From Echeneis naucrates (taxonomy: Eukaryota > Chordata > Actinopteri > Carangiformes > Echeneidae): a stretch of DNA of 64,000 nt. The notes beneath the pieces are model-generated. The model did no database searches. It saw nothing but the letters and a program-made list of their open reading frames with translations, and was not told where the DNA came from. The stretch's first letter is position 1; every line of letters begins with the position of its first letter. Shown piece by piece: positions 27,276-49,100 of the stretch. The position numbers were made by a program, and so were the translations under genes. The DNA lies in NCBI RefSeq assembly GCF_900963305.1, contig NC_042514.1, forward strand, positions 20,364,029-20,428,028, given 5' to 3'.

Positions 27276-28376
27276 ACTGTGACACTCCTTTCATTCACAA
27301 ATCAAAACTCTTCTCAGGTCACATGATTGTTTTTCCTGTTACTGAACATCACTTGTTCTCCACAGGATCATTGAATCTTTAATTTGCATCTGTTTAAATA
27401 GGAAATATGAATTCACACATGTAGACGTGTTATGTGCAAACAGCTGTTGTGCACTGGTTTTACTGGTTTTACAGTTAAATACAATTTTAATTTCAGGCTT
27501 CAGATCAACTAAAGAGCTACAGCCAATCAGCAGAGGCACAAAGACACCCCACACATACACACACACACACACAAAGACGTACGCACACATATTTCAGTGT
27601 CTACTTGTCAAAACGTAGGCCTCGACTCTCTCACATATATGATGGTCACCACAGGTCACCTGGTTTATGGTGCGCTCAGGTGCCTCAGCAACTCTAGCTG
27701 ATCCAGGATGACTCAGGATCTGGTCCCAGTTTGACCAGACAGGGTCATTTAAACCTGGTTGAGCTGAAATTGAAATGAACAAAGTCTGACTTATCTCCTG
27801 CTTCGTGGTTGCTGATTGGATACCTCATGCCCCGCCCCCCAAGAGCTGACTGCTGATATTAAGGGAAGTGTTACTGTGATGACTTTAGGACTTCTGGGGA
27901 GACAGTTAAGAGCCCTGCCAGGAGGCGGGGCCTAATGTTCACCACAGCTGCTTAACCAATCAGCTTGATTTGCTGCAATGTCTGAGGCGTGCAGACAATC
28001 GGAGGATTATTGATAAGGCATCCATTCTGACAGGAAGTCTTGGCCCACCATTGTGCGCCAATACAAACTTCCTGCCCAAAAGAGTCTTTTTCTTCAAATT
28101 GAAAGCAGATGAAAACAAACATAAATGAACTCAGTTCAGAGTTTGTGCTTCAGTCTGTCAGAATCGTGGCTGATCAACACTCGTCAATTATTATTACCAG
28201 GGGTGATCAAACTTAAGATTGGTTGTTCGTGTGAGTGTGAGCCATGAATTATTTGGTTTTTCCTTTGACTGTGTCTCCAAATAGATTCAGTTTAATCTAC
28301 AGCTGATTAACTAGTGGACTAATGGATTGATAAACAGGAGATTAAATGAGCTGATTAATGTTAAATCCTCTGGTGA
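27276..28376. other. Spacer between ELAVL1 and TMEM259 3' ends
   Basis: Contains only a short (AC)n around 27555-27585 and ordinary AT-rich sequence. No exon, RNA gene or clear repeat was recognised. Confidence 0.5.
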
Positions 28377-28382
28377 TTTATT
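28377..28382 (-). terminator. Possible poly(A) signal, TMEM259
   Basis: Reverse-strand AATAAA about 520 bp beyond the TMEM259 stop. The assignment rests on position only. Confidence 0.4.
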
Positions 28383-28900
28383 ATAGAAAAAAATGTGAAA
28401 ACCAATTAAAATACGATGAAGATGAAAATCATCGTTAGTTGCAGTGCAGAGGGCAGGGGCATTAAACAGTCAAGTGATCTATCAATCAATCAATAAGTCC
28501 ATCAACAGAATCACGAGCAACTTTTATGATTTAACTGTTTTTGTGATTTCCTTAACCAATTGTTCCTTTAATTACCATAGCATCTTAAACTATTTGGGCT
28601 CAGGACAAATGTTGGACTGACTGTTCAGATGTGAAGCGGACTGGACTGATGTGAACTGGGTTTAGAATGATAGTACCTTTTCCAAGACCAGTTCTTTTTC
28701 TTCAGAAATATCTCCTGTAATCATGTGACCAGGGTCTGGATTCCCAGGTTGGCTGAGCCAAAGTGATCCCTGCCCAGAGGGCAGATTTAGATTAGAAAAA
28801 TGTATCATTGACTCATTGATTCACTAATCAATCACCCTGATCAGCTGACAGACTGAGGCACCGTGTCTCACAGATGATGACATCATCAGGTCCTAGACTC

Positions 28901-32735
<3,835 letters not shown>

Positions 32736-33097
32736 CTAGGTCAGCATGGCTGTCACCAGAGTCAGGGTCCTCAGATCAAATGATGAAGGTTTCTGAGTCT
32801 GGGTCCCTCTGGTGGGCCTGGCGTTGACTGAGCTTCACCTGGACCTGAAAAACAGGGACAGGGGATAACTGAACCTTTATCTCATCAATGATTCTGATAG
32901 ATTAGCTCATACAAGCTGTTCAAAACATCAGTCATTATCAAAACAATCTTTTGGCTTCTCTTTGTCTTTCTAAAATAAAAGTTTTATACACACAAACTGG
33001 AACGTTTTCAGATTACCTTAGAGAAACCACCTGTCCACTTTTGCTTTACACCAACCCATTCCTGTTCACACATGTTTAAACTTTAAACCTTGTCCTG

Positions 33098-33832
33098 AAC
33101 TACAAAGCAGGATTAATATATGTTCCTGTGATCCAGCTTTACTTAACCAACATCCTCCATCATGTTGGTTATCAACTTGGCAAGCCAACCAGGCCTGTCC
33201 TCTCTGGTTGTTAGCACATGCACTAAGTGCATGACAATAGCTCCATATGCGTATCTCTCCTAAATTAACGGGTTGCTTTGATTTAGATAATTGTGGTCTC
33301 TGACAATTAAATATTTATAATATGGAAAATGGAGCTTCGAAGGCTCAAGCTATTTCTCTTTTTCATTGGTCTGTTTGACTTTGTCATACTTCTTATCTAC
33401 TGGTCCAGCAGCCTTACATCTGAGTGAATGTGCATGCTTTACTTTTTCAATTTGTGACAATTTTGAGCCTCATACTTTCAGCCACAACCCTGATGGTATG
33501 TATCTATATCTCTCCTATAGAAACTCCCCTGAGGAACCAAACAGGTTTTGTTGGTCTCTAGAAACTCTTCGTCTCTTGATGATCCTCTGACAATCCACTC
33601 TGAGCTCCATGGGGGCCATCCTCACATGATGTCATTTTCTGGGAGAAGTGATGGGTCAGAGGGCTGGGCTTTTATACCCTGTGAGCCAACATTACCTGTT
33701 CCAGATCAGGTTAACTGTTCAGCATAAGTTACCGCGATGATAAATCTTGGTAAGAAGTGATCTACCATTGTAGGAATGAAAACCTAGGATTTAACCTGAA
33801 GTTACCTCAGCAGCTCCAAATCCTGCTCCATA
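33098..33832. mobile_element. MITE-like DNA transposon, copy B
   Basis: Same family as 17595-18347: left end gaactacaaagcaggatta, inner block agttaccgcgatgataaa, ggatttaacctgaagttacc, right end aaatcctgctccatactgca. It is about 735 bp, non-coding, and inside the TMEM259 5' intron. Confidence 0.65.
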
Positions 33833-36600
33833 CTGCAGACCCCTGTCTACACTTGTTTATCCTTTTGGACTGCATCAAGCAGGACATTTCTGGGTTCAAA
33901 TCCAGGACCCAAGGCCTCTCAGTGTTTTCCCTGATTCCCTCCAGGTCGTCCAACAGAGATATTAAGCTGATTGGCGGTTGCTTGTATCTGTCAGCCCAGT
34001 AATAGACGGTAAACCTGTCGGGGTGAAACCCACAGTTGCAACCTCAATTTCAGCTGGCATTGGCTCCGTGACACACCACAGCCCTCTGCACGGATTTATG
34101 GTATGGACAATGGATGAATGATTGTAAGACGATTGTGTGACTATTACCTAGTCCTAAATCTCAGTGATAGCATCGAGTATGAATAAACTTACGTTAGCTG
34201 GCTAACTTCAGCAGGGTACATTTAACTAAACTTTAACATACCTTCCGCCAACTTTAGGGGGCTAATATGAGATTGATTTTAGTAGGCTAACGCTGAGCTA
34301 TCTTTAGCAGGCTAACTGACTGCTAAAAGCAGACACAAACAGAAGAGTTTACGGAAAAGAAGTCAGGAAACATAGATCCCGAGCTCTTCTGTCAAATTCC
34401 CGTAGAGTCAGAGTCTGAAGACTTTACTCGGGTCCCGTTTCAAGGCCAAGGGAATGAGATGGTACAGGGGCCTGTGTTATACTCTGATCCAGCAGGTAAA
34501 CATTCTGCTGCGGACACCTCACATCCACCAGCGGCCTCCACTCGGTTTTATAACCGGCCCCACAACGAGACACATCAGCAGGTTGGCAGCCTCACCTGTC
34601 ACTGGCTCCGCTGGTGTGTGTCCATGCTATCGTCTTGTCCTCGGTGTTTTCATCGCAGCAAACAAACAAGCAGAGTCTGAAACGACACAGCTAGATGTTA
34701 GCGCCGTTTGCGTCGTTAACAGGCTCCGACCACACGACTAACGGAGGCTAGCAGTTAGCACGTTCCGAACTGTGGTTGGACTCATTTCAGTCCGAACCGG
34801 TTCAGACTCATATTCGAACTCGGACTGATTATTCTTGCGATTAAAAATGAAATGACAGACGCTAATGTATGCTAACAGTAGACTGGTGGCTGCTGTAATG
34901 AGACGGAACTACCACCAGACCGGAAATACGGGTATTTGTGCTACTAAATATTTTCCCCGGGTTCTGTCTGCAAGGCTCCGTTCACTTGTGATCAGAGCCA
35001 CGTCGCACCGACTGTCTCTTCACAACACCAATTCATTACATTTCCTCAGCCAAGCTAAAATTAAAACTTAGGAACACCTTCTTTTCTACAATTTATTCTG
35101 GGGAAAAATTGTCTATGGATGTTAGAATATAATTTGTCTTTGTTAACCTTAGCCTATAATAATGTTAGATTTGGTCTTATTTTGGAAGTCTCAAAATTTG
35201 AATTTCTATGAAACAATCTTACAATTCTTGAAAAATAAGTGCAAATTGGCTCACTGCAGTTTCTGCAAGATCGGTAATGATGATTGGCTAAGCTAAACTT
35301 CATGGTAAGCCAATCAGAAGCAGAGTTGGGAGGCCGTTCAGATACGAACCACAGCCCCACACGCTCGTCAACTGAACATACTGCATTGGCAAATCGATAC
35401 AACCAATGGTAAAATCTGGAAATACAGAGATTACGATATTTTTTGTTCATAGTTTATTAATCAGTTGTCAATTTCATCCACCTAAAAATATAAAATATTG
35501 TGTTTTTATAAGAAATAATTTACTTTTTTTAATTGTTGAATTAATTTTTGAATTTAAAATTCCACTAGAAAAACGTCACACTAAATACTGGTACATGAAA
35601 AAAAAAAAGCAAAAGTAATACTTTCCCTGACAGCTAGTTACAATTGTAATGATGTAACTTAATAACTCAATAGCATTGTGGTAGTTCCTGAAAGTAATTA
35701 ATTCTTCAAATTAAACTGCCAGTAGAGCAGGGGGTCCCTATAAAAAATAAATAAATGTGTTCCAGATCTCAAACATGTTGTCGATGCATCTTGTGTGTGC
35801 TACTCTTCAATTTGATGTGTCAATTTGAGGGATGTCTATTCCTGGCCTAATCATTCAAACCTCGGGAGTCATCTTGCTGACTCATGAGTCATGATTCCTC
35901 ATCTCTGTTAACTTGTTCAGACTCATCCCTGCTACCTTTAGCTACCTGCAAAGAGGAGACCAGACTACATGTCACACGTTTGAGCGACTGTGACTGTAGA
36001 GACTGACGTTAATCACCATATTATCCCTGTGGGAGAAGCAGCAGCTCTGGTTGGTTGTTTCACAAGCACAAAGCGCTTTACACAACACAATAACAACAAG
36101 GCAATATCCCCCACCAGGGTCACATCACCTTCCACGCACACACATACACACACAAGCACACACACACACATCCACTCACACATACAGATACTCAAATTTA
36201 AACAGCACATTATGTTTGTCTTGTTTTGGAAATTAGTAAGCGAAAAAAAAAAAAAAATCCTGCCTAATTATAAAGTACACTGCCACAGTATTCTCTCTTG
36301 AGTTCTGCCCTTTCAGCACACAAGTGGATAAAAATTGGAGTTATTAGAGATAAGAGCAAACATTTAGATAATATGTTAAAGTTTTATGTAGGGAAGAAAG
36401 GGCTAATAAATAGTAAATGTATGGGGTGAAATTAGTGGGCACTGGGACTGCGTGGAACTGGTGGCGCACTGGCTCAGTGACTCAAATGACCGATTCACGT
36501 GGGTGAGTGACTCATATAAGCTCGAATCAATGAAAGAAATCAAGTTTGCCATCACAAGTTGTGATTGTCTGACCTAAGAATAAAAAAGATGCCGGGTGTC

Positions 36601-38010
36601 AATCAGTCAATCAATCTTTATTGATGGACCCTGGTCCATAAAAACATACACTATAGAAACAAAAATAAATAAATATGTATGAGATATACATTCAGGAACA
36701 GTTCACATATAGGCATTTCAGCCAATGCATCCTGAGTTTGGATGAATAACAGAAACAGCTCATAGTGGGTTTAGAGAGTGCCCCTATGATTGCAGATTCA
36801 TCCAGCTGTTGCATAAATATATATATAAGAGTTCTTAACAGAGCTTTAAAAGTGCTCATGCCTGCAGTGACAAATATTGAACTTGCACTAACACCTCTTG
36901 GTACTTTAAGTAAAATCCTCATTGCACCATTTTATGCAACTTGCAGTCTTTGTAAGTTTGCTTTTTATAACATGAGCAAAGCTGTGCTGTGTACAGTGGT
37001 GTGCAATATGCTCGAAACAAAGTCACTTTTACATTGATAGAACGCGAGGAATTTGCATGCAATGGTGTGCATAAAATTACGGCATTGTCTGTAAATATCA
37101 TCATCTGTCAACTGTTCCATAATAATGTGCCCAAGGTTTTTAAATGTATCAAAAACCTCAAGATTCACATCTGATAACTTAAAAATAGGAAATTTTAAAC
37201 ATTTGTCCATTTATGTTCTGCATATTAACACAGCACTCTTACAGGGATTGTTTTTTTATGTCATATTGCACATCATATTCAGTACAGATATCAAGAAGCT
37301 GCTGTAGACCAGCACTAGTTGGGCTAAGTATCACCAGATCATCTGCGTACATAAGAACCAAGCCAACCAGTGTTACAGCCTCTCAATCTCAGTTAAATCA
37401 TCCATATGTAAGTTAAACAAAACTGGGGATAAAATTCCACCCTGTTGGACACCATTGCAAACTTCAAATGAAGATGAGATCTTATTTCCCCATTTAACCC
37501 GCATAGTCTGATGAGCATACCAATAAGCCAGAACCCTCACAATGTACCCAGACTCCTCTTTGCTTCAGTTTGATTAAGAGATTTTTTTGGTTTACACAAT
37601 CAAAAGCTTTGGAGGCTTCTATAAAACACAAGGGCAGATGAATTTTTCTCTCTGTAGTTGTAGTTTACCATTTCTTTAAGCGCATTGATACATAAATCAG
37701 TGCCATGTTTTGGTTTAAATGCAAACTGATTGTCAGAAAATGAAACACTTTCAGATATTAGATCCATCAGGATCCTTTCCATGGTTTTAGACAGAACACT
37801 GGCTAAGACTATGGGCCTATAATTATCCATTCTCCCAACTTTACCAGCCTTGTCCTTCATAAGTGGAACAAGCAACACAGACAGCATTGAATCTGGTAGT
37901 AAACCATGGATCATAAAAACAGTGAAGGTGACAGCCAGAAGAGTAGATAACTTCAAGGTAGCATTTTTCAGATATTCCGCAGAAATACCATCTGAACAGG
38001 GTCATGTGGG
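36601..38010 (-). mobile_element. LINE 3' half with recognisable reverse transcriptase
   Basis: Reverse-strand pieces in order: GRMDNYRPIVLASVLSKTME, NQFAFKPKHGTDLCI, FIEASKAFDCVN (motif A; the usual D is E), NGVQQGGILSP, MYADDLVILSP (catalytic YADD kept), LGHIIMEQLTDDDIYRQCR and LRMHWLKCLYV. It ends with AATAAA and ATTG repeats (36601-36625). Pieces sit in different frames, so the copy is inactive. The clade is not assigned. Confidence 0.8.
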
Positions 38011-38166
38011 TTTTTCTTAATTCTGTTTTTAAAACAACTAATCATTAAATGTTCAGTTGAATATAACTTACATGAAAATGCAATTAACACTAAAAAGAAA
38101 TAATTATGATTATTCTCTATAAAAATGAGGAAAAATGTTTTAAAAAATCTTGACGTTTGTTTACAT

Positions 38167-38378
38167 CAGAGGTGTCCAAATCCGGTCCTGGAGGGCCACT
38201 GTCCTGCAGGTTTTAGATGTCACCCTGCTCCAACACACCCGATTCAAACGATCAGCTCGTCATCAAGCTCTGCTGAGGTCTGATCTGGAGACACTCATTT
38301 GAATAAGGTGTGTTGGAGCAGGAAATATCTAAAACATGCAGGACAGTGGCCCTCCAGGACCGGCTTTGGACACCTCTG
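38167..38378. mobile_element. hAT-type MITE with 8-bp target duplication
   Basis: Terminal inverted repeats cagaggtgtccaaa and tttggacacctctg. Long subterminal inverted repeats (cctggagggccactgtcctg against caggacagtggccctccagg). Flanks gtttacat and gtttagat look like an 8-bp target-site duplication with one mismatch, as expected for hAT. 212 bp, non-coding. Confidence 0.85.
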
Positions 38379-39131
38379 GTTTAGATGAGCCGAGGAGACT
38401 CATTCAAGGGAAAAGACCTTAAGGAGCAAGCGGCTGCCCAAGGCGCCCTCTCATAAACACAAACCACAGTTTAGTGCGTACACACAAGTGTATGAAGGAA
38501 AGATGTTTTATGAAGTGGGTTTGAGACAGCAGAGAGTTCACCACGCTGCCTCATAACCCCTCATCCGCTGCCAAATTAGCCTTAAACATATTTGCCAACA
38601 GGCACCTACAGAGGCAGCCTTACGACCTGGGTCCTCCTTACTCCGGTGGACCTAAATGAGTTCGTTTCATTGTTTCGGTAAATATCCCATGAAGAGATCC
38701 CACAGGTTTATTACCGGTCGATTTATCGTTGATCAACAACTGGTTCATCGTGGTTTCTTTCAGCGTAAGAGAAGCTGATTCAAATTCAGGTAAGCTTACT
38801 TTAGCAGCTTCAGTGCTAACCATAAACTACAGAGGAGCATCTCTGACCAGGCTGAAGTGACTCTGCTGTGCTACTCTGCTGGCCCTGTATGTCAGCTCAG
38901 AGCTTCAAACAGAAAGAAAGAGAGCCATCAGAGATTTCCAGAGCGAGTTCGCAGAAAATGAGCTGTTTTGTTCAACATGATGAAGGTCAGAGATCGAGTT
39001 CAGACCAGGCAGGGGGGTGATGTTTTTAACGATGGTTTAGGCTGCACTGTAATTAGTTGTTTCAGTCTTGAGGGGGGCATCAGCACGCCCTGTTCTCATT
39101 CTCATCCTCCAGCTTCTTCTGTGGTTGAATC

Positions 39132-44534
<5,403 letters not shown>

Positions 44535-44722
44535 AGTTGATCATGTGACTTCACCTGATCCTGATCATGTGACCATTTAGGTCTCTGTCTGTAAATTAAT
44601 TTAATTTTCTAATAAAACTCTGCACAAACTAAATAATGCTGTTATTTTTTGCGTCTGATGAGCCCACCAGCCCTCCCCCATTACTCTCTTCTCTCTCCCT
44701 CCTGTCTCCCCCTTGATCTCGG

Positions 44723-44772
<50 letters not shown>

Positions 44773-45385
44773 TCTCCCTCTCTCCCTCTCTCTACCCCTC
44801 CCCTCCCTCTCTCTGTTCTTTTAGCCCGGTATTCTTCACTACCCCTCCATGCAGCAGACCTCTGGCAGGAAAAGGACGTTCCGTCGTGATTTCAGAGAAA
44901 ATAGAACCGGGACCAGCCTTCAGACTGGGACACACCTTGTCCAGTGCTGGCGGGTCTGGGTCTGCAGCTGGAGCGGGAACGTGACTCGAATCAAAGCGGC
45001 TCTAGTCTAAGGTGTGTGCGCGCGCGCGTGTGTTTGCGTCTGTCTCTGTGTGTCTTCGTGTGTCTGTGTTTGCCCTCCACCAGACCTGCAACGCTGCCGT
45101 TCGACAGATTGCGGGACATTACCAGGAGTGAACCGAGCTGCAACGTGTGTGTGTTTCTGTGTGTGCTGGATGATGACTGCAGTTTCAACTGTGTGTGTCT
45201 GTCCAGGTGTAAATTGGTGGACTGTATTATTCAAACGCATCCCCACAAATGCAGCAAGAACGAGATGTGACAGTTGTTTTTTTTTTTCCCAAACCCTCCA
45301 GATGTTTTCCATCCATGTTTTACTGTTAAATTGATCCAGACCCCAAACCTGGATCTAGACCTGCTGTAGACCTACAGGGATCAGG
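44535..45385 (+). other. MED16 3' UTR and PLPPR3 5' region
   Basis: Contains the MED16 poly(A) signal (44611), a (CT)n tract at about 44722-44770, and likely PLPPR3 promoter and 5' UTR sequence. No coding exon was seen. The two genes are in tandem, 850 bp from stop to start. Confidence 0.6.
44611..44616 (+). terminator. Poly(A) signal AATAAA, MED16
   Basis: Canonical signal 77 bp after the stop codon, giving a very short 3' UTR. Confidence 0.7.
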
Positions 45386-45724
45386 ATGATGATGATGACA
45401 TCAGAAAAGATGAAGAAGAAACCGCCAAAGGACAGTTTGACCCTGCTGCCATGTTTTTATTTCGTAGAGGTGAGAGGACACCCACACACTATAACACTAT
45501 AACACACAGAGCCCTACAAAGAAGGTGACACACACACACACACACACACTGCTACCAACAAGTCATGCACAGCCACCTATTCGCCTGATCTCCTACTGTG
45601 GGTGGAGCTCCCGTTCACACCGGAAGTCCTCAGGCATGGGTTCGAACACAAACCCTGTGAGGTGACGGTGATGCATTGGTGCACAGTGCCACCCATGGTT
45701 CAGTTTCTTTCCAAGACTCACAGC

Positions 45725-45756
<32 letters not shown>

Positions 45757-48713
45757 CGTGTGCGTGTGTGCATGCATGCATAGTTGCCTATTGTGGCTTC
45801 TTCCATGGTGTCTCTATACTTCTTGGAGTTGACTGACGTGGTCCAGCCGGCTCAGGTCGGGTTCCGTTGCCATGACCGTGACCTCAGCATGCCATATGTA
45901 GACGGAGGAGACGAACTCATCCCTCTGCTGATGTTGCTCAGCCTCGCCTTCGCTGGACCCGCCGCTTCGGTAACTTCCTGTTGCTATTGGCCCTGGATCC
46001 CAGACTGTAAGTAGTGGATCCTCATGCTGATGTGGATTTGTTTTGTGTACCAGATCATGGTGGTTGAAGGTCTGATTTACTGCCTCCAGTCCAGACTAAA
46101 GCTGCGTAGACCTGAAGGAAGTATCAACGCCGGTGGCTGCAACTTCAACTCTTTCCTTCGGAGGACGGTCCGGTTCGTAGGTACAGATCGTCCCCTACGC
46201 CTGCAATGGCCACAGGCCGCCCCCTACATCTGCACCACCCACTCTCTCCCTGTCTCTCTTTCCTGCTGCCAGCAGTCTTCCCTCTATCCCAGGAGGACTA
46301 GATGTTTCCCTCATTCATTCAGATAAATGAACTGTGGGAAAGTTGTATTCATTTATTCTTCTATATCTGTTCTTTCTCTCCCTCTCTCTCCTTCGCTCTC
46401 TGTCCCTCGCTTTCTCCAGGTGTGCACGTGTTTGGGATGTGTGCAACAGCACTGGTTACTGACATTATCCAGCTCTCAACAGGTTACCATGCTCCGTTCT
46501 TCCTCACTGTCTGTAAACCCAATTACACACAAGCTGGAGTGTCATGTGACAAAAATCCTTACATCACCAAAGACATCTGCTCTGGACACGATCAGCACGC
46601 CATTATGGCTGCCAGGTCAGCCCAAGACACATACTCTCTCTCCCCCCTTCTCTACCACTTGCTCTCTCTGAATTGATGTCTCTGTCTGTCCTTACAGGAA
46701 GACATTTCCTTCCCAGCATGCCACTCTCTCTGCCTTTGCTGCAGTTTATGTTTCTGTAAGTATGACTTTTGTTCAAATTAATTGTGTGACTGATGAAGGA
46801 GGTGAGGCCGTCATTTATCGGACATCAGATCAGACCCTCACTTTCTTAGAGAAGCCACAAATGTAAAGATCATGAACATTTCCTCGCAAATGAGGCCTGA
46901 CCCCTGACCACAAGCTGTGACCCTGACCTCTGACCCTGGTCATCCTCTGTTTCCCTTCAGATGTACTTTAACTCCACCATCTCAGATAGCACAAAGCTGC
47001 TGAAGCCTGTGTTGGTGTTTGCGTTTGCCATTGCAGCAGCGTTGACGGGTCTGACTCAGATCACACAGCATCGCAGTCATCCCATCGACGTCTACGTGGG
47101 CTTCCTCATTGGAGCCTTCATCGCCGCTTACCTGGTGAGGCAAGCCCCTCATGTCACATTTACTTTCCTGAGTCATATCCTTAGCCGTCATCATGGACAC
47201 CTCTTTTTCTGTTGTCAGGAAAATAGCGATGGAGTTGATCCGTATTTAACCACTCAGTTGTGAAAGAAACATAATGGCGGTTGTCAGCGATGCTTCACCC
47301 TGATGTAGTTATAATTCCCTCTTTCAGGCATTTCACGCGGTGGCCAACTTCAAGTCATCTGATGATATCATTCCGACTCCACCTCCCCCACCTCCAAAAG
47401 AAGACCCTCTTCGAGCACTGACAGAGCGAGGACATGAGTCCGTCTACAACAAGGGCCCCGCCTCTGCCTCAGAGAGTAACGATGAGATTGCGGCAGCTCC
47501 AGCCCCGATAGACCGTCTGGAGGGCCTGGGGCCACTCCAGAGAGAGAAGACATCGATGGGGAGCCTGAAGAGGGCAAGTGTAGACGTGGAGCTCCTGGCA
47601 CCTCGCAGTCCCATGGGGAAGGAAACCATGCTGACCTTCAGTAACACACTTCCAAGGGCCAGCATGAATGTTAATGGGGTGCTGGGGACCAGTGAGCCTC
47701 CCGAGGATCTGGTCCAGCCAGTCCAGCCAGTCCAGCCAGTCCAGCGGCGCTTGAAGGCCGTACAGGTCCCTGTGGACCCCATGCGGTCACAGCAGCTGGT
47801 GTCAGAGTGGAAGCAGAAGTCCATGGAGATGAGAGGCCTGAGCATCCGGGATGAGGTGGAACGCAAGGCCAGTGATGACGGCTCTGAGGGCGGTTCTGTG
47901 GGCACAGACGAAGGGGGGTCACAGGCCCCTATCTACCAACCTGCAGTGCAGTCTGGGAGGTCGACTCACAACCCAACTCCACCTCCAGGAACTGCCAAGG
48001 CTGTGGCAACTCCTAGACCACCACAAATCCCTGAAGCAGGACCCCCACCAGTGTCCCCAAAGAGTGCTCTAACCCGTGCAAAGTGGCTCGCCATACGGGA
48101 GAAGACAAGTAGTGAGGGGTCAACTCACGGTGCCACCAACCAGCCTCGACTCATGCAGGTTATCGCAATGTCGAAGCAGCAGGGGCTCCTCCCCTCCTCC
48201 TCCTCCGGGGAGAAGTCCTCCGAAACGGCCTCCACCTGCTCAGGTGCCTCCTCCACAACTGATTCTCCACACTACCGCCCTTCCACCGAGCACCAGCGTG
48301 ACGGGTCAAGTATCATCACAGTGGATGCCCACGCCCCCCACCATCCTGTTGTCCAAGCCCCTCCCCCTCCTCAGACCCCAGCCCTCACAAGTAACAGCAA
48401 CCTCTGGGAGTGGGCAGGGGCATCCGATGTAGGAGACCCCCAAGATGCTTATACACTGAACAGCCTGAGCCGAGGAGACGCTGGTCCCCGCGGCAGTAGT
48501 TTTCGGCCTAACCGGTCTGCATCACCATGCTCCACCATTGGTCCTGAGTTGGCCCCGCCTCCACCTCACGCCCAGGTGGACATGGACGTTAAGCGCAGAG
48601 AGACAGCCATGAGGCGCAAGACAGCATTGGTCCTGCTGGACCGAGAGATTCGAAACCAGACTGAGCAGGAAAGCTACTATAAGAGCCTGCAGGGACGCAG
48701 GTTTAAGGATTAG
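45386..48713 (+). CDS. plppr3: PLPPR3, phospholipid phosphatase-related protein (PRG-2)
   Basis: Six-pass membrane protein of neurons, in the lipid-phosphate-phosphatase fold but regarded as non-catalytic. It acts in filopodia and axon branching. Exons: 45386-45469, 45784-45969, 46054-46180, 46420-46615, 46698-46755, 46961-47134, 47328-48713 (2211 nt, 736 residues). The N-terminus has four successive Met codons, then [14 protein letters not shown]. Family blocks: [93 protein letters not shown]. The phosphatase motif PSGH is PSQH, and the third motif lacks its leading SR, consistent with a dead enzyme. The last exon encodes a long disordered cytoplasmic tail with [19 protein letters not shown], a VQP repeat, LMQVIAMSK and [11 protein letters not shown]. 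The poly-Glu box of the mammalian tail is absent. Confidence 0.96.
45724..45771 (+). repeat. GT/GC-rich repeat before PLPPR3 exon 2 acceptor
   Basis: (TG)n followed by mixed gcgcgtgtgcgtgtg, then catgcatgcatag and the exon at 45784. No pyrimidine tract is present. Confidence 0.95.
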
Positions 48714-48984
48714 GCCCTGAATATTTCCAAATGTAAGCCTTATTATAAACCTGGTTACTAACAGAGACCATGGAGCCCTGGGAGGCAGGGGCTCAACACT
48801 GTAGAAACAGGATCATAACAGAATCTAACAGACCTTCAAGACCTCCAGGACAATCAAGGCCCTCGGGATCTCCAAGACCTTTAGAACATCAGAACTGCTA
48901 GGAGATTCAAGATCTACACAACACCCTCAGAAGAAAATTTTCATCTTCAGTTTAATAATTCAATGTTACTTTCAGTTTAGTTTT

Positions 48985-49100
48985 CTGCTTCTATGTTTGC
49001 ACCCGCACATTGAGAGCAAAGCATAACCAGAGTCAAATTCATTTTGGCACATGCATGCTTGGCCAATAAAGCTGATTTTGATTGTGATTGTGATTCTGAA
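48985..49100 (+). repeat. LINE 3' tail (CR1/L2-like) with AATAAA
   Basis: Reads cttggccaataaagctgatt followed by ttgattgtgattgtgattct, the usual end of several fish LINEs (AATAAAGCTGATTCTGATTCTG type). Plus orientation, 350 bp downstream of the PLPPR3 stop. Confidence 0.65.
49065..49070 (+). terminator. First AATAAA after PLPPR3, LINE-derived
   Basis: No earlier AATAAA or ATTAAA was noticed after the PLPPR3 stop, so this signal within the LINE tail may end the mRNA. Confidence 0.4.

Larger units (their letters stand above)
32845..39131. other. TMEM259/MED16 divergent spacer with mobile elements
   Basis: Holds a MITE-like copy (33098-33832), probable TMEM259 5' UTR and promoter sequence (about 34190-34760, where a minus-strand donor gctaac|gtaagt lies at 34192), AT-rich sequence at 35080-36600, a LINE remnant (36601-38010) and a hAT-type MITE (38167-38378). 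MED16 promoter sequence should lie just left of 39131. No other coding exon was seen. Confidence 0.55.
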
